DNA from: Novosphingobium sp. CECT 9465
GTDB lineage: Bacteria > Pseudomonadota > Alphaproteobacteria > Sphingomonadales > Sphingomonadaceae
Length of the DNA: 64,000 bases
NCBI RefSeq assembly: GCF_920987055.1
Contig: NZ_CAKLBX010000001.1
Coordinates: forward strand, 1,474,501 to 1,538,500
Direction: 5' to 3'
Shown here: piece by piece, positions 33,753 to 42,803 of the stretch
Numbering within the stretch: position 1 is the stretch's first letter
How the letters are laid out: the number at the start of each line of letters is the position of its first letter
Notes under the pieces: model-generated
The model's database searches: none
Told to the model about the DNA's origin: nothing
The model's input: the letters and a program-made list of their open reading frames with translations, nothing else
Translations under genes and position numbers: made by a program

Positions 33753-34247
33753 CTAGTCTGACTCGGCAGGTGCAGCCGAACCGAGCCGCTCCATCGCCGA
33801 AGGTTCAGAAGCTGCCTTGAGCAGCGCAGGCCAATCGTCGGGCGGATTGCCGTCATCCAGCATCCCCTTGAAAACATGATAGGCGTCGGATTTGGCACCA
33901 TAGGTGCGTAGTGTCGTCTCGTCGTTGACCCACGCAAAAATGATCACTTTGGCAACCGAGTCATAACGGAAGAACAGGCGAAAGCGACCGTTGCCAAATT
34001 TCGCGCGGAACCAGTGCTTGTAACTGTCGCCGAGCGTCGAGCCCTGTCGGTAGATCGTTGCCGTCGGATCGTTCGGAATGGCCTCGAAGACAAGTTTGTT
34101 CAGCATCGCCAAGAGCTTCGTATTGGCGTGCCTTTGATAGTCGTCGGGCTTCTTGGTTTTTAGCGCTTCGACCGCAGTTATTAGCCTGTCCAGCTGATCA
34201 AGAAAGAGCGGATGCGCGAGGATGGTCCAGCCATTGATCGTGAGCAT
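33753..34247 (-). CDS. yhaV: Type II toxin YhaV
   Basis: A 164-residue toxin of the YhaV family, ribonucleases of RelE-like fold that act on translating mRNA. Landmarks are NGWTILAHPLFLDQLDRLI at the N terminus, YRQGSTLGDSYKHWFRAKFG, RFRLFFRYDS, IFAWVNDETTLRTYGAKSDA and GNPPDDWPALL. It starts two bases after the antitoxin stop, so the two are co-translated. The C-terminal 20 residues vary between homologues. Likely function is maintenance of the element. Confidence 0.92.
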   Translation of the reverse strand: MLTINGWTILAHPLFLDQLDRLITAVEALKTKKPDDYQRHANTKLLAMLNKLVFEAIPNDPTATIYRQGSTLGDSYKHWFRAKFGNGRFRLFFRYDSVAKVIIFAWVNDETTLRTYGAKSDAYHVFKGMLDDGNPPDDWPALLKAASEPSAMERLGSAAPAESD

Positions 34248-34249
34248 GG

Positions 34250-34582
34250 CTAGAGCGCGACATCCCCGTCAATCTCAGTGTCGAGGCCAATGTCCATGCC
34301 TTCAACCAGCGCGGCCATGCGATCGCGCATGGCCGTCGGCAAGGGCACGATGGATGTGTCCGGGCGACCAGCCATATCGCGTGCAAGAAACTCCAGAAAG
34401 CGATCGACAACCGGATCGCTGAGCTCCTCGACTGTCTTTTCGACATAAACCCGGCGCGCGTCGTCCACGACAAAGGTGATGCGTCCACCATAGTCTACGC
34501 CCAAGGCCTGCCTGACGGACTTGGGGACCGTCGTCTGCCCCTTGGCAGTAATTGTGCTTTCTTCCTTGAGTAGCGCGGACAT
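34250..34582 (-). CDS. prlF: Antitoxin PrlF (AbrB-type), partner of YhaV
   Basis: A 110-residue antitoxin. The N-terminal ESTITAKGQTTVPKSVRQALG is the swapped-hairpin AbrB/SpoVT DNA-binding fold; the C-terminal half should wrap the toxin. AGGAG lies 8 bases before the ATG. The promoter upstream contains a hyphenated inverted repeat, so autorepression by the PrlF-YhaV complex is likely. The order antitoxin then toxin is the usual one for this family. Confidence 0.92.
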   Translation of the reverse strand: MSALLKEESTITAKGQTTVPKSVRQALGVDYGGRITFVVDDARRVYVEKTVEELSDPVVDRFLEFLARDMAGRPDTSIVPLPTAMRDRMAALVEGMDIGLDTEIDGDVAL

Positions 34583-34607
34583 GATCTGCTCCTGGATGAT
34601 GAGGGTT

Positions 34608-34636
34608 GAGGTAAGGAATTTTCATTACCTTGTCAA
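34608..34636 (-). promoter_or_regulatory. Probable prlF-yhaV promoter with operator
   Basis: On the minus strand a consensus -35 TTGACA lies at plus positions 34631-34636. It is followed after 17 bases by a weak -10 (TACCTC). The space between is bracketed by an inverted repeat, AGGTAA and TTACCT (plus 34609-34614 and 34625-34630). The position fits an operator for autorepression. Confidence 0.6.
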
Positions 34637-34862
34637 GTCGAGCTGTGCCGCGGGTAAGCAGAAACGGTCGGAAGAGACGGATGCAAGGCAGTGCGCTTTC
34701 GTTTGAAAGCGGTCATCTCGACACGCGCACTACGCTTCTCCCTGTCGTTCTGCGCCAGGCTACGACGATGCCTCATCTGTGTTGAAATCGCGCGATTTCT
34801 GCGTCTCTTAATCATCCCCAGCGCGCTGTGAGCTTCTTTTGCGGCGCTTTCGGGGAGTGCGA

Positions 34863-35846
34863 ATGAGCCCGCTATCTGTCCAGTCCGAAGCCAGTGTACG
34901 CGGCGCGCGCATGTTGCGTACCGCGATGGGCGCGGACATTGCCGGATGGCTCGCGGACCTCGCAGTCATCGAGGTCATGCTCAACCCGGATGGACGCCTG
35001 TGGGTCGACCGGCTCGGGGCAGGCATAGCTGATAGCGGCGTCCTTCTCTCGTCGGCCGAGGGGGAGCGCATCATCCGCCTCGTCGCCCACCATGCCGGCA
35101 CCGAAGCCCATTCGCGAAATCCGCGCGTCTCGGCCGAATTGCCCGAAGGCGGTGAGCGCTTCGAAGGACTGCTTCCGCCTGTCGTCACCGCACCAACCTT
35201 CGCGATCCGAAAGCCAGCAATCGCCGTATTCAGTCTGGAAGACTATGTGGCGGTCGGCATCATGGGGGAAGGGGAGGCGGCTTTTCTTCGGCGCGCTGTC
35301 GCTGAACGGAAGAATATTCTGGTCGCGGGCGGCACTGGGACCGGCAAGACCACGCTTGCCAACGCGCTGCTGGCCGAGGTGGCTGGCAGCAACGACCGTG
35401 TCGTCCTCATCGAGGACACCCGCGAACTGCAATGTGCGGCCCCGAACCTGGTTTCGTTGCGCACAAAGGACGGCGTTGCATCGCTGAGCGATCTTGTGCG
35501 CTCGTCGCTGCGCCTGCGTCCAGACCGCATTCCCATCGGCGAGGTCCGCGGGCCTGAAGCCCTCGATCTGCTCAAGGCATGGGGGACAGGGCATCCCGGC
35601 GGCATCGGAACAATCCACGCCGGGACGGCCCTGGGTGCGCTTCGGCGTCTTGAGCAGCTGATTCAGGAAGCCGTGGTCACCGTGCCACGCGCAGCAATTG
35701 CAGAGACCATAGGCGTCATCGCCGTGCTGGTCCGCGACGCAGGGAGCCGTCGCCTTTCGGAACTTGCCTGCGTCGACGGGCTCGACCCCGGTACCGGCGA
35801 CTATCGCCTTTCCTCTCCATCCTTACCCCTTGGAGTTTTTGCATGA
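34863..35846 (+). CDS. trbB: Conjugal transfer ATPase TrbB (VirB11-like)
   Basis: A 327-residue secretion ATPase that powers pilus assembly at the cytoplasmic side. The Walker A is [16 protein letters not shown] with K162. It is followed by the [12 protein letters not shown]sp box, the [16 protein letters not shown]alker B region and the [16 protein letters not shown]is box, all typical. ATG 34863 is supported by GGGGAG at 34853-34858. It is the first gene of the trb operon and lies directly right of the cargo, where virD4 and the CopG-like gene would normally stand. Confidence 0.95.
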   Translation: MSPLSVQSEASVRGARMLRTAMGADIAGWLADLAVIEVMLNPDGRLWVDRLGAGIADSGVLLSSAEGERIIRLVAHHAGTEAHSRNPRVSAELPEGGERFEGLLPPVVTAPTFAIRKPAIAVFSLEDYVAVGIMGEGEAAFLRRAVAERKNILVAGGTGTGKTTLANALLAEVAGSNDRVVLIEDTRELQCAAPNLVSLRTKDGVASLSDLVRSSLRLRPDRIPIGEVRGPEALDLLKAWGTGHPGGIGTIHAGTALGALRRLEQLIQEAVVTVPRAAIAETIGVIAVLVRDAGSRRLSELACVDGLDPGTGDYRLSSPSLPLGVFA

Positions 35847-36181
35847 CGCCATTTTATCATCGCGCGCCCGTCGCCCGCCGCGCTCTTCATTCGGTTGCGC
35901 TTCTGAGCGCTGCGCTGCTCGTTCATTCGCCGGCCCTTGCCTCTGGTTCGTCCATGCCGTGGGAAGCGCCGCTCCAGTCGATCCTGCAGTCGATCGAGGG
36001 GCCTGTCGCCAAGATCGTCGCTGTGATCATCATCATCGCGACCGGGCTTGGGCTGGCCTTCGGGGACACGTCCGGCGGCTTCCGGCGCCTGATCCAGATC
36101 GTCTTTGGTCTGTCGATCGCCTTTGCTGCTTCGAGTTTCTTCCTCTCCTTCTTCTCGTTCGGCGGCGGGGCGCTCGTCTGA
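35843..36181 (+). CDS. trbC: Pilin precursor TrbC (VirB2-like)
   Basis: A 112-residue precursor with a long signal (ALHSVALLSAALLVHSPALASG), then the mature pilin core of two membrane helices (AKIVAVIIIIATGLGLAFG and LIQIVFGLSIAFAASSFFLSFF) joined by a short polar loop (DTSGGFRR). The start overlaps the trbB stop. Processing by the TraF-type peptidase encoded at 700 is expected. Confidence 0.93.
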   Translation: MTPFYHRAPVARRALHSVALLSAALLVHSPALASGSSMPWEAPLQSILQSIEGPVAKIVAVIIIIATGLGLAFGDTSGGFRRLIQIVFGLSIAFAASSFFLSFFSFGGGALV

Positions 36182-36447
36182 TGTCCGGCGAAGAGGTCGC
36201 AGGTTATTTCGCGCCGGTGCATCGCTCGCTCAGCGAGCCCATCCTGCTGGGCGGCGCACCCCGGTCCATGGCCATCGTCAATGGCACCCTTGCCGGCGCA
36301 ATCGGTCTTGGCCTTCGCCTGTGGCTCGCGGGACTCGCCCTCTGGGCGATCGGCCATGCCCTCTCGGTCTGGGCCGCCCGCCACGATGCGCAGTTCCTCG
36401 AAGTGGCCCGGCGCCACCTGCGCTACCCGGTCTGGATGCGGCCATGA
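36181..36447 (+). CDS. trbD: Conjugal transfer protein TrbD (VirB3-like)
   Basis: An 88-residue inner-membrane protein. HRSLSEPILLGGAPRSMAIVNG is the TrbD signature, followed by a hydrophobic pair (AIGLGLRLWLAGLALWAIGHA). ATG 36181 overlaps the last base of the trbC stop. The end overlaps trbE. Confidence 0.92.
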   Translation: MSGEEVAGYFAPVHRSLSEPILLGGAPRSMAIVNGTLAGAIGLGLRLWLAGLALWAIGHALSVWAARHDAQFLEVARRHLRYPVWMRP

Positions 36448-38870
36448 TGTCGCTTCGCGAATATCGCTCGCGCGCCGCAACCCTGCCGGACTTCCTGCCC
36501 TGGGCGGCTCTGGTCGCGCCCGGCGTCGTCCTCAACAAGGATGGCGCATTGCAGCGGACGCTGCGTTTTCGTGGTCCCGACCTCGACAGCGCGACGCCCG
36601 CAGAACTCGTCGCGGTGACCGCCCGGCTCAACAATGTCCTGCGCCGCCTGGGTTCGGGATGGGCGCTTTTCGTCGAGGCGCAGCGCTTTCCGGCGCTGGC
36701 CTATCCGGAATCCCGGTTTCCCGATCCGGTTTCTGCCTTGGTCGACCGTGAACGCGCGGAGCAGTTCCGGGAAGAGGCAGCGCATTTTGAAAGCGGCTAT
36801 TTCCTGACCCTCCTTTGGCTGCCGCCCGCCGAGGCGGCGACGCGTGCCGAGAGTTGGTTGTTCGAAGGCCAGGCCAAGCTGCAGGCCGGGGCAGGGGAGT
36901 GGCTGCGGACCTTCATCGACCGCACCGATCGCTTGCTCGGCCTGATCGAGGGTTTCATGCCCGAGGCGGCCTGGCTCGATGATGGCGAGACGCTCACCTA
37001 TCTCCACTCCTGCATCTCGACCCGGCGGCATCGCGTCCGCGTGCCCGAAGTGCCGGCCTATCTCGATGCGATCCTGCCCGACGAAAGCCTCACCGGTGGC
37101 CTCGAGCCGCGGCTTGGCGAGCATCATCTGCGCACGCTGACGATCAACGGTTTTCCCAGCGCCACCTTCCCGGGCCTCCTCGACGAACTCAATCGCCAGT
37201 CCTTCGCCTATCGCTGGTGCTGCCGCGCTATCATGCTCGACAAGACCGATGCTACGCGCGTGCTGTCGCGGATCCGCCGCCAATGGTTCGCCAAGCGCAA
37301 GTCGGTCGCGGCCATCGTCAAGGAGGTCATGACCAACGAAGCCTCAGTGCTTATGGACAGCGATGCGGCTAACAAGGCGGCCGATGCCGACCTCGCCCTG
37401 CAGGAACTCGGCGCCGACCATGCCGGGCTGGCTTACGTAACGACCAGCGTCACCGTCTGGGACCGGGATCCCGGCCTTGCCGCCGAGCGGCTGCGTCAGG
37501 TCGAAAAGGTCATCCAGGGCCGCGACTTCGCCTGCACGAGCGAGCGCATGAACGCACTCGAGGCCTGGCTCGGCAGTCTCCCGGGACATGTTTACGCCAA
37601 CGTCCGCCAGCCTCCGGTCTCGACGCAAAACCTGGCCCATATGCTGCCCCTGTCCGCCGTCTGGGCTGGACCGCCCGACGATGCCCATTTTGGGGATGCC
37701 CCGCTCTTCCTTGCCAAGACCGAGGGCTCCACGCCGTTCCGCTTTGCCCTGCACATCGGCGACGTCGGTCACACCTTGGTGGTCGGACCCACCGGCGCAG
37801 GCAAATCAGTCTTGCTCGCGCTGATGGCGCTGCAGTTCCGGCGCTATCGGAACAACCAGATCTTCGCATTCGACTTTGGCGGATCGATCCGCGCTGCGGC
37901 GCTCGCCATGGGCGGGGACTGGCAGGACCTTGGCGGTGCGCTGCATGCTGATGACGCCGGGGTCGCGTTGCAACCGCTCTCTGGCATTGACGATCCCGCG
38001 GAGCGCGCATGGGCTGCGGAATGGCTAGCGGCCGTCCTTGGTGGCGAGGGCGTGGTTCTTGATCCATCAGCGAAGGACCATCTCTGGTCCGCGCTCACCT
38101 CGCTCGCTTCCGCACCGGTCGCCGAGCGCACCTTGACCGGCCTTGCGGTCCTGCTCCAGTCGCAGCAGCTCAAGCAGGCGCTTTTGCCCTTTTGCGTGGG
38201 TGGCCCCTGGGGCCGCCTGCTCGACGCTGAGGCCGAGCAATTGGGCCACGCAAGCGTCCAGGCCTTCGAAACCGAGGGCCTTGTCGGCGCGGGCGCTGCC
38301 GCCGCCGTTCTCTCTTACCTTTTCCACCGGATCGAGCGACGCCTCGACGGGCGACCGACCCTCATCATCATCGACGAGGGCTGGCTCGTGCTCGACCATC
38401 CCGCGTTCGCGGCGCAGTTGCGCGAGTGGCTGAAGACGCTGCGCAAGAAGAATGCGAGCGTCGTCTTCGCGACCCAGAGCCTCGCCGACATTGAGCGCTC
38501 CTCGATCGCGCCTGCCATCATCGAAAGCTGCCCGACACGCATCTTCCTGCCGAACGAGCGCGCCGCCGAGCCGCAGATCCAGGCGGTCTACGAGCGCTTC
38601 GGGCTCAATGCCAGGCAGATCGAGATCCTCAGCCGCGCCACGCCCAAGCGCGACTATTTCTGCCAGTCCCGGCGCGGCAACCGCCTGTTCGAGCTGGGCC
38701 TGGGAGAGGTCGCTCTCGCCTTCACGGCCGCCTCGTCGAAAACGGATCAGGCGAAGATCAGCCAGATGATCGCCGGACACGGGCGCGAGCGCTTCGCCGC
38801 CGTCTGGCTTGCCGCGCGCGGCCTTGGTTGGGCTGCCGAGCTTCTTCCCACCATGTCCTTGGAGGTCTGA
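36444..38870 (+). CDS. trbE: Conjugal transfer ATPase TrbE (VirB4-like)
   Basis: An 808-residue VirB4-type ATPase. The N-terminal DUF87-preceding domain covers residues 1-420. The Walker A (VVGPTGAGKSVLLAL) has K454, and Walker B is LIIIDEGWLVLDHP, followed by FATQSLADIERS and CPTRIFLPNERA. The start is ATG 36444, overlapping trbD; a longer open frame upstream lies inside trbC/trbD and is rejected. A second ATG follows directly at 36447. Confidence 0.95.
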   Translation: MMSLREYRSRAATLPDFLPWAALVAPGVVLNKDGALQRTLRFRGPDLDSATPAELVAVTARLNNVLRRLGSGWALFVEAQRFPALAYPESRFPDPVSALVDRERAEQFREEAAHFESGYFLTLLWLPPAEAATRAESWLFEGQAKLQAGAGEWLRTFIDRTDRLLGLIEGFMPEAAWLDDGETLTYLHSCISTRRHRVRVPEVPAYLDAILPDESLTGGLEPRLGEHHLRTLTINGFPSATFPGLLDELNRQSFAYRWCCRAIMLDKTDATRVLSRIRRQWFAKRKSVAAIVKEVMTNEASVLMDSDAANKAADADLALQELGADHAGLAYVTTSVTVWDRDPGLAAERLRQVEKVIQGRDFACTSERMNALEAWLGSLPGHVYANVRQPPVSTQNLAHMLPLSAVWAGPPDDAHFGDAPLFLAKTEGSTPFRFALHIGDVGHTLVVGPTGAGKSVLLALMALQFRRYRNNQIFAFDFGGSIRAAALAMGGDWQDLGGALHADDAGVALQPLSGIDDPAERAWAAEWLAAVLGGEGVVLDPSAKDHLWSALTSLASAPVAERTLTGLAVLLQSQQLKQALLPFCVGGPWGRLLDAEAEQLGHASVQAFETEGLVGAGAAAAVLSYLFHRIERRLDGRPTLIIIDEGWLVLDHPAFAAQLREWLKTLRKKNASVVFATQSLADIERSSIAPAIIESCPTRIFLPNERAAEPQIQAVYERFGLNARQIEILSRATPKRDYFCQSRRGNRLFELGLGEVALAFTAASSKTDQAKISQMIAGHGRERFAAVWLAARGLGWAAELLPTMSLEV

Positions 38871-38872
38871 GC

Positions 38873-39598
38873 ATGTCCATTTCCCGTTCGCGTTTCGCGC
38901 GTTGGTCCGTCGCTGCTGGCCTGGCTATTGCGCCGGTGCTCCTGCTGGCGAGCCCAGCCCGGGCTCAGTTCGGCTTTGGCGGCATCGTCTATGACCCGAC
39001 GAACTACGCCCAGAATGTGCTGACGGCCGCGCGATCGCTGCAGCAGATCAACAATCAGATCCAGCAGATCCAGAATCAGGCGCAGAGCCTGATTAACGAG
39101 GCGAAGAACTTGGCCAGTTTGCCGGTCTCCACGCTCTCAACCCTCGAGGCGCAAGTCCAGCAGACCCGCCAGCTCATCGGCCAGGCACAGCGCATCGCCT
39201 ATAGCGTCAAGGATATCGAGAGCGCCTTCGGCAACCGCTATTCGGGATCAGCGCTGACCGGTTCGGCCCGCGACATGGTCGCCAATGCCAATGCGCGCTG
39301 GCAGGACAGCGTCGCCGCCTTCGAGGATGCGCTGAAAGTGCAGGCGGGCGTGGTCGGCAACATCGATGGCGCGAGATCGTCGCTGTCGGCTCTCGTCACG
39401 GCCAGCCAAAGTGCGAGCGGCGCCTTGCAGGCGGCACAGGCGGGCAATCAGCTTCTGGCGCTCCAGAGCCAGCAGCTCGCCGACATGACCGCAGCCCTAG
39501 CGGCGCAGGGGCGGGCGCAGGCGCTGGAATCGGCGCGCAATGCCGCCGCCGAAGCCGAAGGGCGCGCTCGCTTTGCCCGGTTCCGGGGGCGCAACTGA
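38873..39598 (+). CDS. trbJ: Conjugal transfer protein TrbJ (VirB5-like)
   Basis: A 241-residue periplasmic protein with a signal peptide (VAAGLAIAPVLLLASPARAQ) and a long coiled-coil region (QQINNQIQQIQNQAQSLINEAKN, ~60-110). VYDPTNYAQNVLTAARSLQQ is the TrbJ signature. ATG 38873 lies three bases after the trbE stop. It is probably a minor pilus-tip component. Confidence 0.92.
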   Translation: MSISRSRFARWSVAAGLAIAPVLLLASPARAQFGFGGIVYDPTNYAQNVLTAARSLQQINNQIQQIQNQAQSLINEAKNLASLPVSTLSTLEAQVQQTRQLIGQAQRIAYSVKDIESAFGNRYSGSALTGSARDMVANANARWQDSVAAFEDALKVQAGVVGNIDGARSSLSALVTASQSASGALQAAQAGNQLLALQSQQLADMTAALAAQGRAQALESARNAAAEAEGRARFARFRGRN

Positions 39599-39620
39599 GA
39601 TGGGACCGGGAAGGAAAGGG

Positions 39621-39848
39621 ATGCGTGTGGCGGGCGTGGCGGCAGGCGCTGCGCTGGTCATCACGCTTGGCGTTGTTGCACTCCGGGCGCCTCAGCGCCC
39701 GTTGGTTGCCTCGCCGGCGCTTTCCAGTCCTGCAGGTCCCGAGCCAGCACCGCCTTCGTGCCGGACAGCCACCGCGCCAGACCCGGTCTGCGGTGCCTAT
39801 TGGGCGGGACGCCGCCAGCGCTTCTTCGCGAGGCCTTCACAGCCATGA
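39621..39848 (+). CDS. trbK: Putative entry exclusion protein TrbK-alt
   Basis: A 75-residue protein with one N-terminal hydrophobic segment (VAGVAAGAALVITLGVVAL). The C-terminal CRTATAPDPVCGAYWAGRRQRFF is like the conserved Cys-x-x-Trp-RRRFF end of the TrbK-alt family. ATG 39621 has AGGA at proper spacing; ATG 39600 would add seven residues. It lies between trbJ and trbL, the usual place. It would block entry of a second copy of the same element. Confidence 0.8.
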   Translation: MRVAGVAAGAALVITLGVVALRAPQRPLVASPALSSPAGPEPAPPSCRTATAPDPVCGAYWAGRRQRFFARPSQP

Positions 39849-41125
39849 ACGACACCGGCATCATCGACACCTTCCTCGGCGTCTTCACCCGCTATATCGA
39901 ATCCGGCTTCGGCCTGCTCGGCGGCGAGGTCGGCTTTCTCTCGTCGACGCTGATCGTGATCGATGTGACGCTGGCCGCCCTGTTCTGGGCCTGGGGCGCC
40001 GACGAAGACGTGTTGCAGCGTCTTGTCCGCAAGACGCTGTATATCGGAACCTTTGCCTTCATCATCGGCAATTTCGGGCATCTGGCGACCGTCCTGTTCG
40101 AGAGCTTCGCGGGCCTGGGCCTCAAGGCTTCGGGAAGCGGAATGGCGATCGGCGATTTCATGCGGCCGGGCGCTGTCGCCGCGACCGGTCTCGATGCCGG
40201 CGCCCCTTTGCTCGATGCAACTGCCGACCTGTTGGGACCGGTCGGGCTCTTCACCAATTTTGTCCAGATTGCGATCCTGCTGATCGCCTGGCTGATTGTC
40301 GTGCTCGCCTTTTTCGTGCTCGCGATCCAGGTCTTCGTGACCATCATCGAGTTCAAGCTGGTCACGCTGGCAGGCTTTGTCCTGCTGCCGTTCGCCTTCT
40401 TCGGCCGCACCGCCTTCATGGCCGAGCGTGTGCTCGGGCACATCATTTCTTCGGGGATCAAGATCCTCGTGCTAGCCGTCATCACCGGGATCGGTACGAC
40501 GCTCTTCAGCCAGTTTACCGCCGCCGGCCTGGGCGAAGATCCGACCGTCGAACAGGTGATGGCGATCGCGCTTGCCGCCCTCACGATGCTGGGGCTCGGC
40601 ATCTTCGGACCCGGCATCGCCAATGGCATCGTCTCGGGTGGCCCGCAGCTTGGTGCTGGTGCTGCCGCTGGTGCGACGGTCGCTGCCGGCGCCACGCTTG
40701 CGGGCGGAGCGGCTGCCGCACGGATGGCCGGTGGCGCTGCGATCGGCGCTGCCAGTTCCGCCGCCTCTGGCACGGCGCGTGCTCTCGGCGGGGCGAGCCA
40801 GGCTTATGCAGCCGGAGCAGCCGACAAGATCGGCGTGAGCGCCGTTGCTGCAGGTCTCGCCAATGTCGCGCAGGCCGCAGCCTCACCGGCCGCGTCACCC
40901 CTTCGCCGTGCCGCCGACACCCTCAAAAGTGAATTCTCAAAAGGGCAGGGCGGCGCTTCAACCGACGTGCCCACCGATGCCGCATCCGATGAACCGCCCG
41001 CATGGGTGAGCGCGATGAAGCGGCGGCAGGCGCTGGGGCAGGGGGCAACCCTCACCAGCCACACGCTCAAGGGCGGCGATAGCCATGGCGGCGGCGCCGG
41101 TCCCGATCTCAGTGAAAAGGAATGA
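39845..41125 (+). CDS. trbL: Conjugal transfer protein TrbL (VirB6-like)
   Basis: A 426-residue polytopic inner-membrane channel component. Six or so membrane segments occur before residue 260, among them FLSSTLIVIDVTLAALFWAW and ILLIAWLIVVLAFFVLAIQV. The C-terminal third is Ala/Gly-rich and soluble (ATLAGGAAAARMAGGAAIGA). ATG 39845 overlaps the trbK stop. Confidence 0.94.
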   Translation: MNDTGIIDTFLGVFTRYIESGFGLLGGEVGFLSSTLIVIDVTLAALFWAWGADEDVLQRLVRKTLYIGTFAFIIGNFGHLATVLFESFAGLGLKASGSGMAIGDFMRPGAVAATGLDAGAPLLDATADLLGPVGLFTNFVQIAILLIAWLIVVLAFFVLAIQVFVTIIEFKLVTLAGFVLLPFAFFGRTAFMAERVLGHIISSGIKILVLAVITGIGTTLFSQFTAAGLGEDPTVEQVMAIALAALTMLGLGIFGPGIANGIVSGGPQLGAGAAAGATVAAGATLAGGAAAARMAGGAAIGAASSAASGTARALGGASQAYAAGAADKIGVSAVAAGLANVAQAAASPAASPLRRAADTLKSEFSKGQGGASTDVPTDAASDEPPAWVSAMKRRQALGQGATLTSHTLKGGDSHGGGAGPDLSEKE

Positions 41126-41817
41126 GCGCTATGCTGTTTCGACGCCCATCGGTCCGCTATGGCGACACGCCAAGACCGGAAACACCCTACCAACGCGCAG
41201 CACAGGTCTGGGACGACCGCATCGGCTCCGCTCGTGTTCAGGCGCGCAACTGGCGTCTGGCCTTCTTCGGAAGTCTGTCTCTTTCTACGCTGCTGACGGG
41301 CGGTCTCGTCTGGCAATCCGCACGGGGGACGATCGTCCCCTGGGTGGTCCAGGTCGACCGGCTTGGCGCCGCCGAGGCGGTTGCACCCGCAAGCCCCGAC
41401 TACCGCCCGACCGATCCCCAGGTGGCGTTCCATCTTGCCCGGTTCGTCGAACAGGTCCGCAGCATTCCGGCCGACCCGGTAGTACTGCGACAGAACTGGC
41501 TGCGTGCCTACGACTTCGTGACCGAGCGAGGGGCCACTTCGCTCAGCGATTACGCCCGCACCAACGATCCATTCGCCGAGATCGGCAAGACCCAGGTCGC
41601 GGTCGATGTCTCGAGCGTCATCCGGGCCTCCCCGGACAGCTTCCGCATCGCCTGGACCGAACGGCGCTATACCGATGGCGCTCTTGCGGAAACGTCGCGC
41701 TGGTCGGCGATCGCGACGGTCCTGACCCAGACCCCCAGGACGCCCGACGCCCTGCGGAAGAACCCGCTCGGCATCTACGTCAACGCGCTCAACTGGTCGA
41801 AGGAGCTCAGCCAATGA
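41122..41817 (+). CDS. trbF: Conjugal transfer protein TrbF (VirB8-like)
   Basis: A 231-residue bitopic protein: an N-terminal cytoplasmic part (TPYQRAAQVWDDRIGSARVQ), one span (LAFFGSLSLSTLLTGGLVW) and a periplasmic VirB8 domain (VPWVVQVDRLGAAEAVAPAS, NPLGIYVNALNWSKEL). Start and stop overlap both neighbours by ATGA. Confidence 0.94.
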   Translation: MSAMLFRRPSVRYGDTPRPETPYQRAAQVWDDRIGSARVQARNWRLAFFGSLSLSTLLTGGLVWQSARGTIVPWVVQVDRLGAAEAVAPASPDYRPTDPQVAFHLARFVEQVRSIPADPVVLRQNWLRAYDFVTERGATSLSDYARTNDPFAEIGKTQVAVDVSSVIRASPDSFRIAWTERRYTDGALAETSRWSAIATVLTQTPRTPDALRKNPLGIYVNALNWSKELSQ

Positions 41818-42803
41818 CCAAGTCACCCTTTGGCCTCTGGCCGCTTACAGCCGCAGCCCTGCTGGGCTCGTCCATCGCCACAGAGGCGCTGGCGCAGCCG
41901 GCTCCTTCACAGGCAGCCGGGAAAGCGCCGCAAGCGCAATTGGCGCCCAGCCTTTCCAAGGCAACACCTGCGCACACCGTGGGTACACGGCCCGGTAAGC
42001 GGGCGAGGGCAACACGGAAGACCAGTCTTTCGGACCCGCAGCGCCAGGTCGGAGCGGCCAATGCCGCCGCCCGCATTCAGCCGAGCAAAGGCGGCTACTT
42101 CAATGCGATCCAACAATATGCCTATGCCGACGGCGCGCTCTACCAGGTCTATTCGGCACCCGGCCAGATCACCGATATAGCGCTCCAGGAGGGCGAGGAG
42201 CTGGTGGGCTCGGGGCCAGTAGCGGCCGGGGATACGGCGCGCTGGATTATCGGCGATACTGTGAGCGGGGCAGGTGCAGCCAAACGGGTCCACATTCTGG
42301 TCAAGCCGACCCGCGGCGATATCGCGACCAACCTCATCATCAACACCGACCGGCGAACCTACCATCTCGAACTCAAGGCGACGCTCTCGACCTACATGGC
42401 GTCGGTCTCCTGGACCTATCCGCAGGATGCGCTCATCGCGCTGCGCCTGGCCGATGCGGAACGCGCCCGCACAGCGCCGGCCGCCACGGGACTTCAGCTC
42501 GACGGCCTCAACTTCCGCTATCGCATCACCGGCGACCGCGCTGACTGGCGCCCCCTTCGGGTCTTCGACGATGGCCGGCAGGTCATGATCGAGTTTCCCG
42601 AAGCGATCGGTACGACGGCCATGCCGCCCCTGTTCGTCATCGGGGATGGCGGCACCGCCGAACTCGTGAACTACCGCGTGTCCGGCCGCTACATGGTCGT
42701 CGATCGCCTCTTTGGGGTCGCAGAGCTGCGCCTTGCATCGCGTAAAGCCGAGCAGCGGGTGCGGATCGAGCGCGAAAAAGCCAAGCCGCGGAGGGCGTCA
42801 TGA
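41814..42803 (+). CDS. trbG: Conjugal transfer protein TrbG (VirB9-like)
   Basis: A 329-residue protein with a signal peptide (LWPLTAAALLGSSIATEALAQ), a Pro/Ala-rich linker of about 90 residues, and the VirB9/TrbG beta domain (ITDIALQEGEELVGSGPVAAG, RWIIGDT, LIINTDRRTYHLELKAT, YRVSGRYMVVDRLF). It forms the outer-membrane core complex with TrbI. Confidence 0.94.
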   Translation: MTKSPFGLWPLTAAALLGSSIATEALAQPAPSQAAGKAPQAQLAPSLSKATPAHTVGTRPGKRARATRKTSLSDPQRQVGAANAAARIQPSKGGYFNAIQQYAYADGALYQVYSAPGQITDIALQEGEELVGSGPVAAGDTARWIIGDTVSGAGAAKRVHILVKPTRGDIATNLIINTDRRTYHLELKATLSTYMASVSWTYPQDALIALRLADAERARTAPAATGLQLDGLNFRYRITGDRADWRPLRVFDDGRQVMIEFPEAIGTTAMPPLFVIGDGGTAELVNYRVSGRYMVVDRLFGVAELRLASRKAEQRVRIEREKAKPRRAS

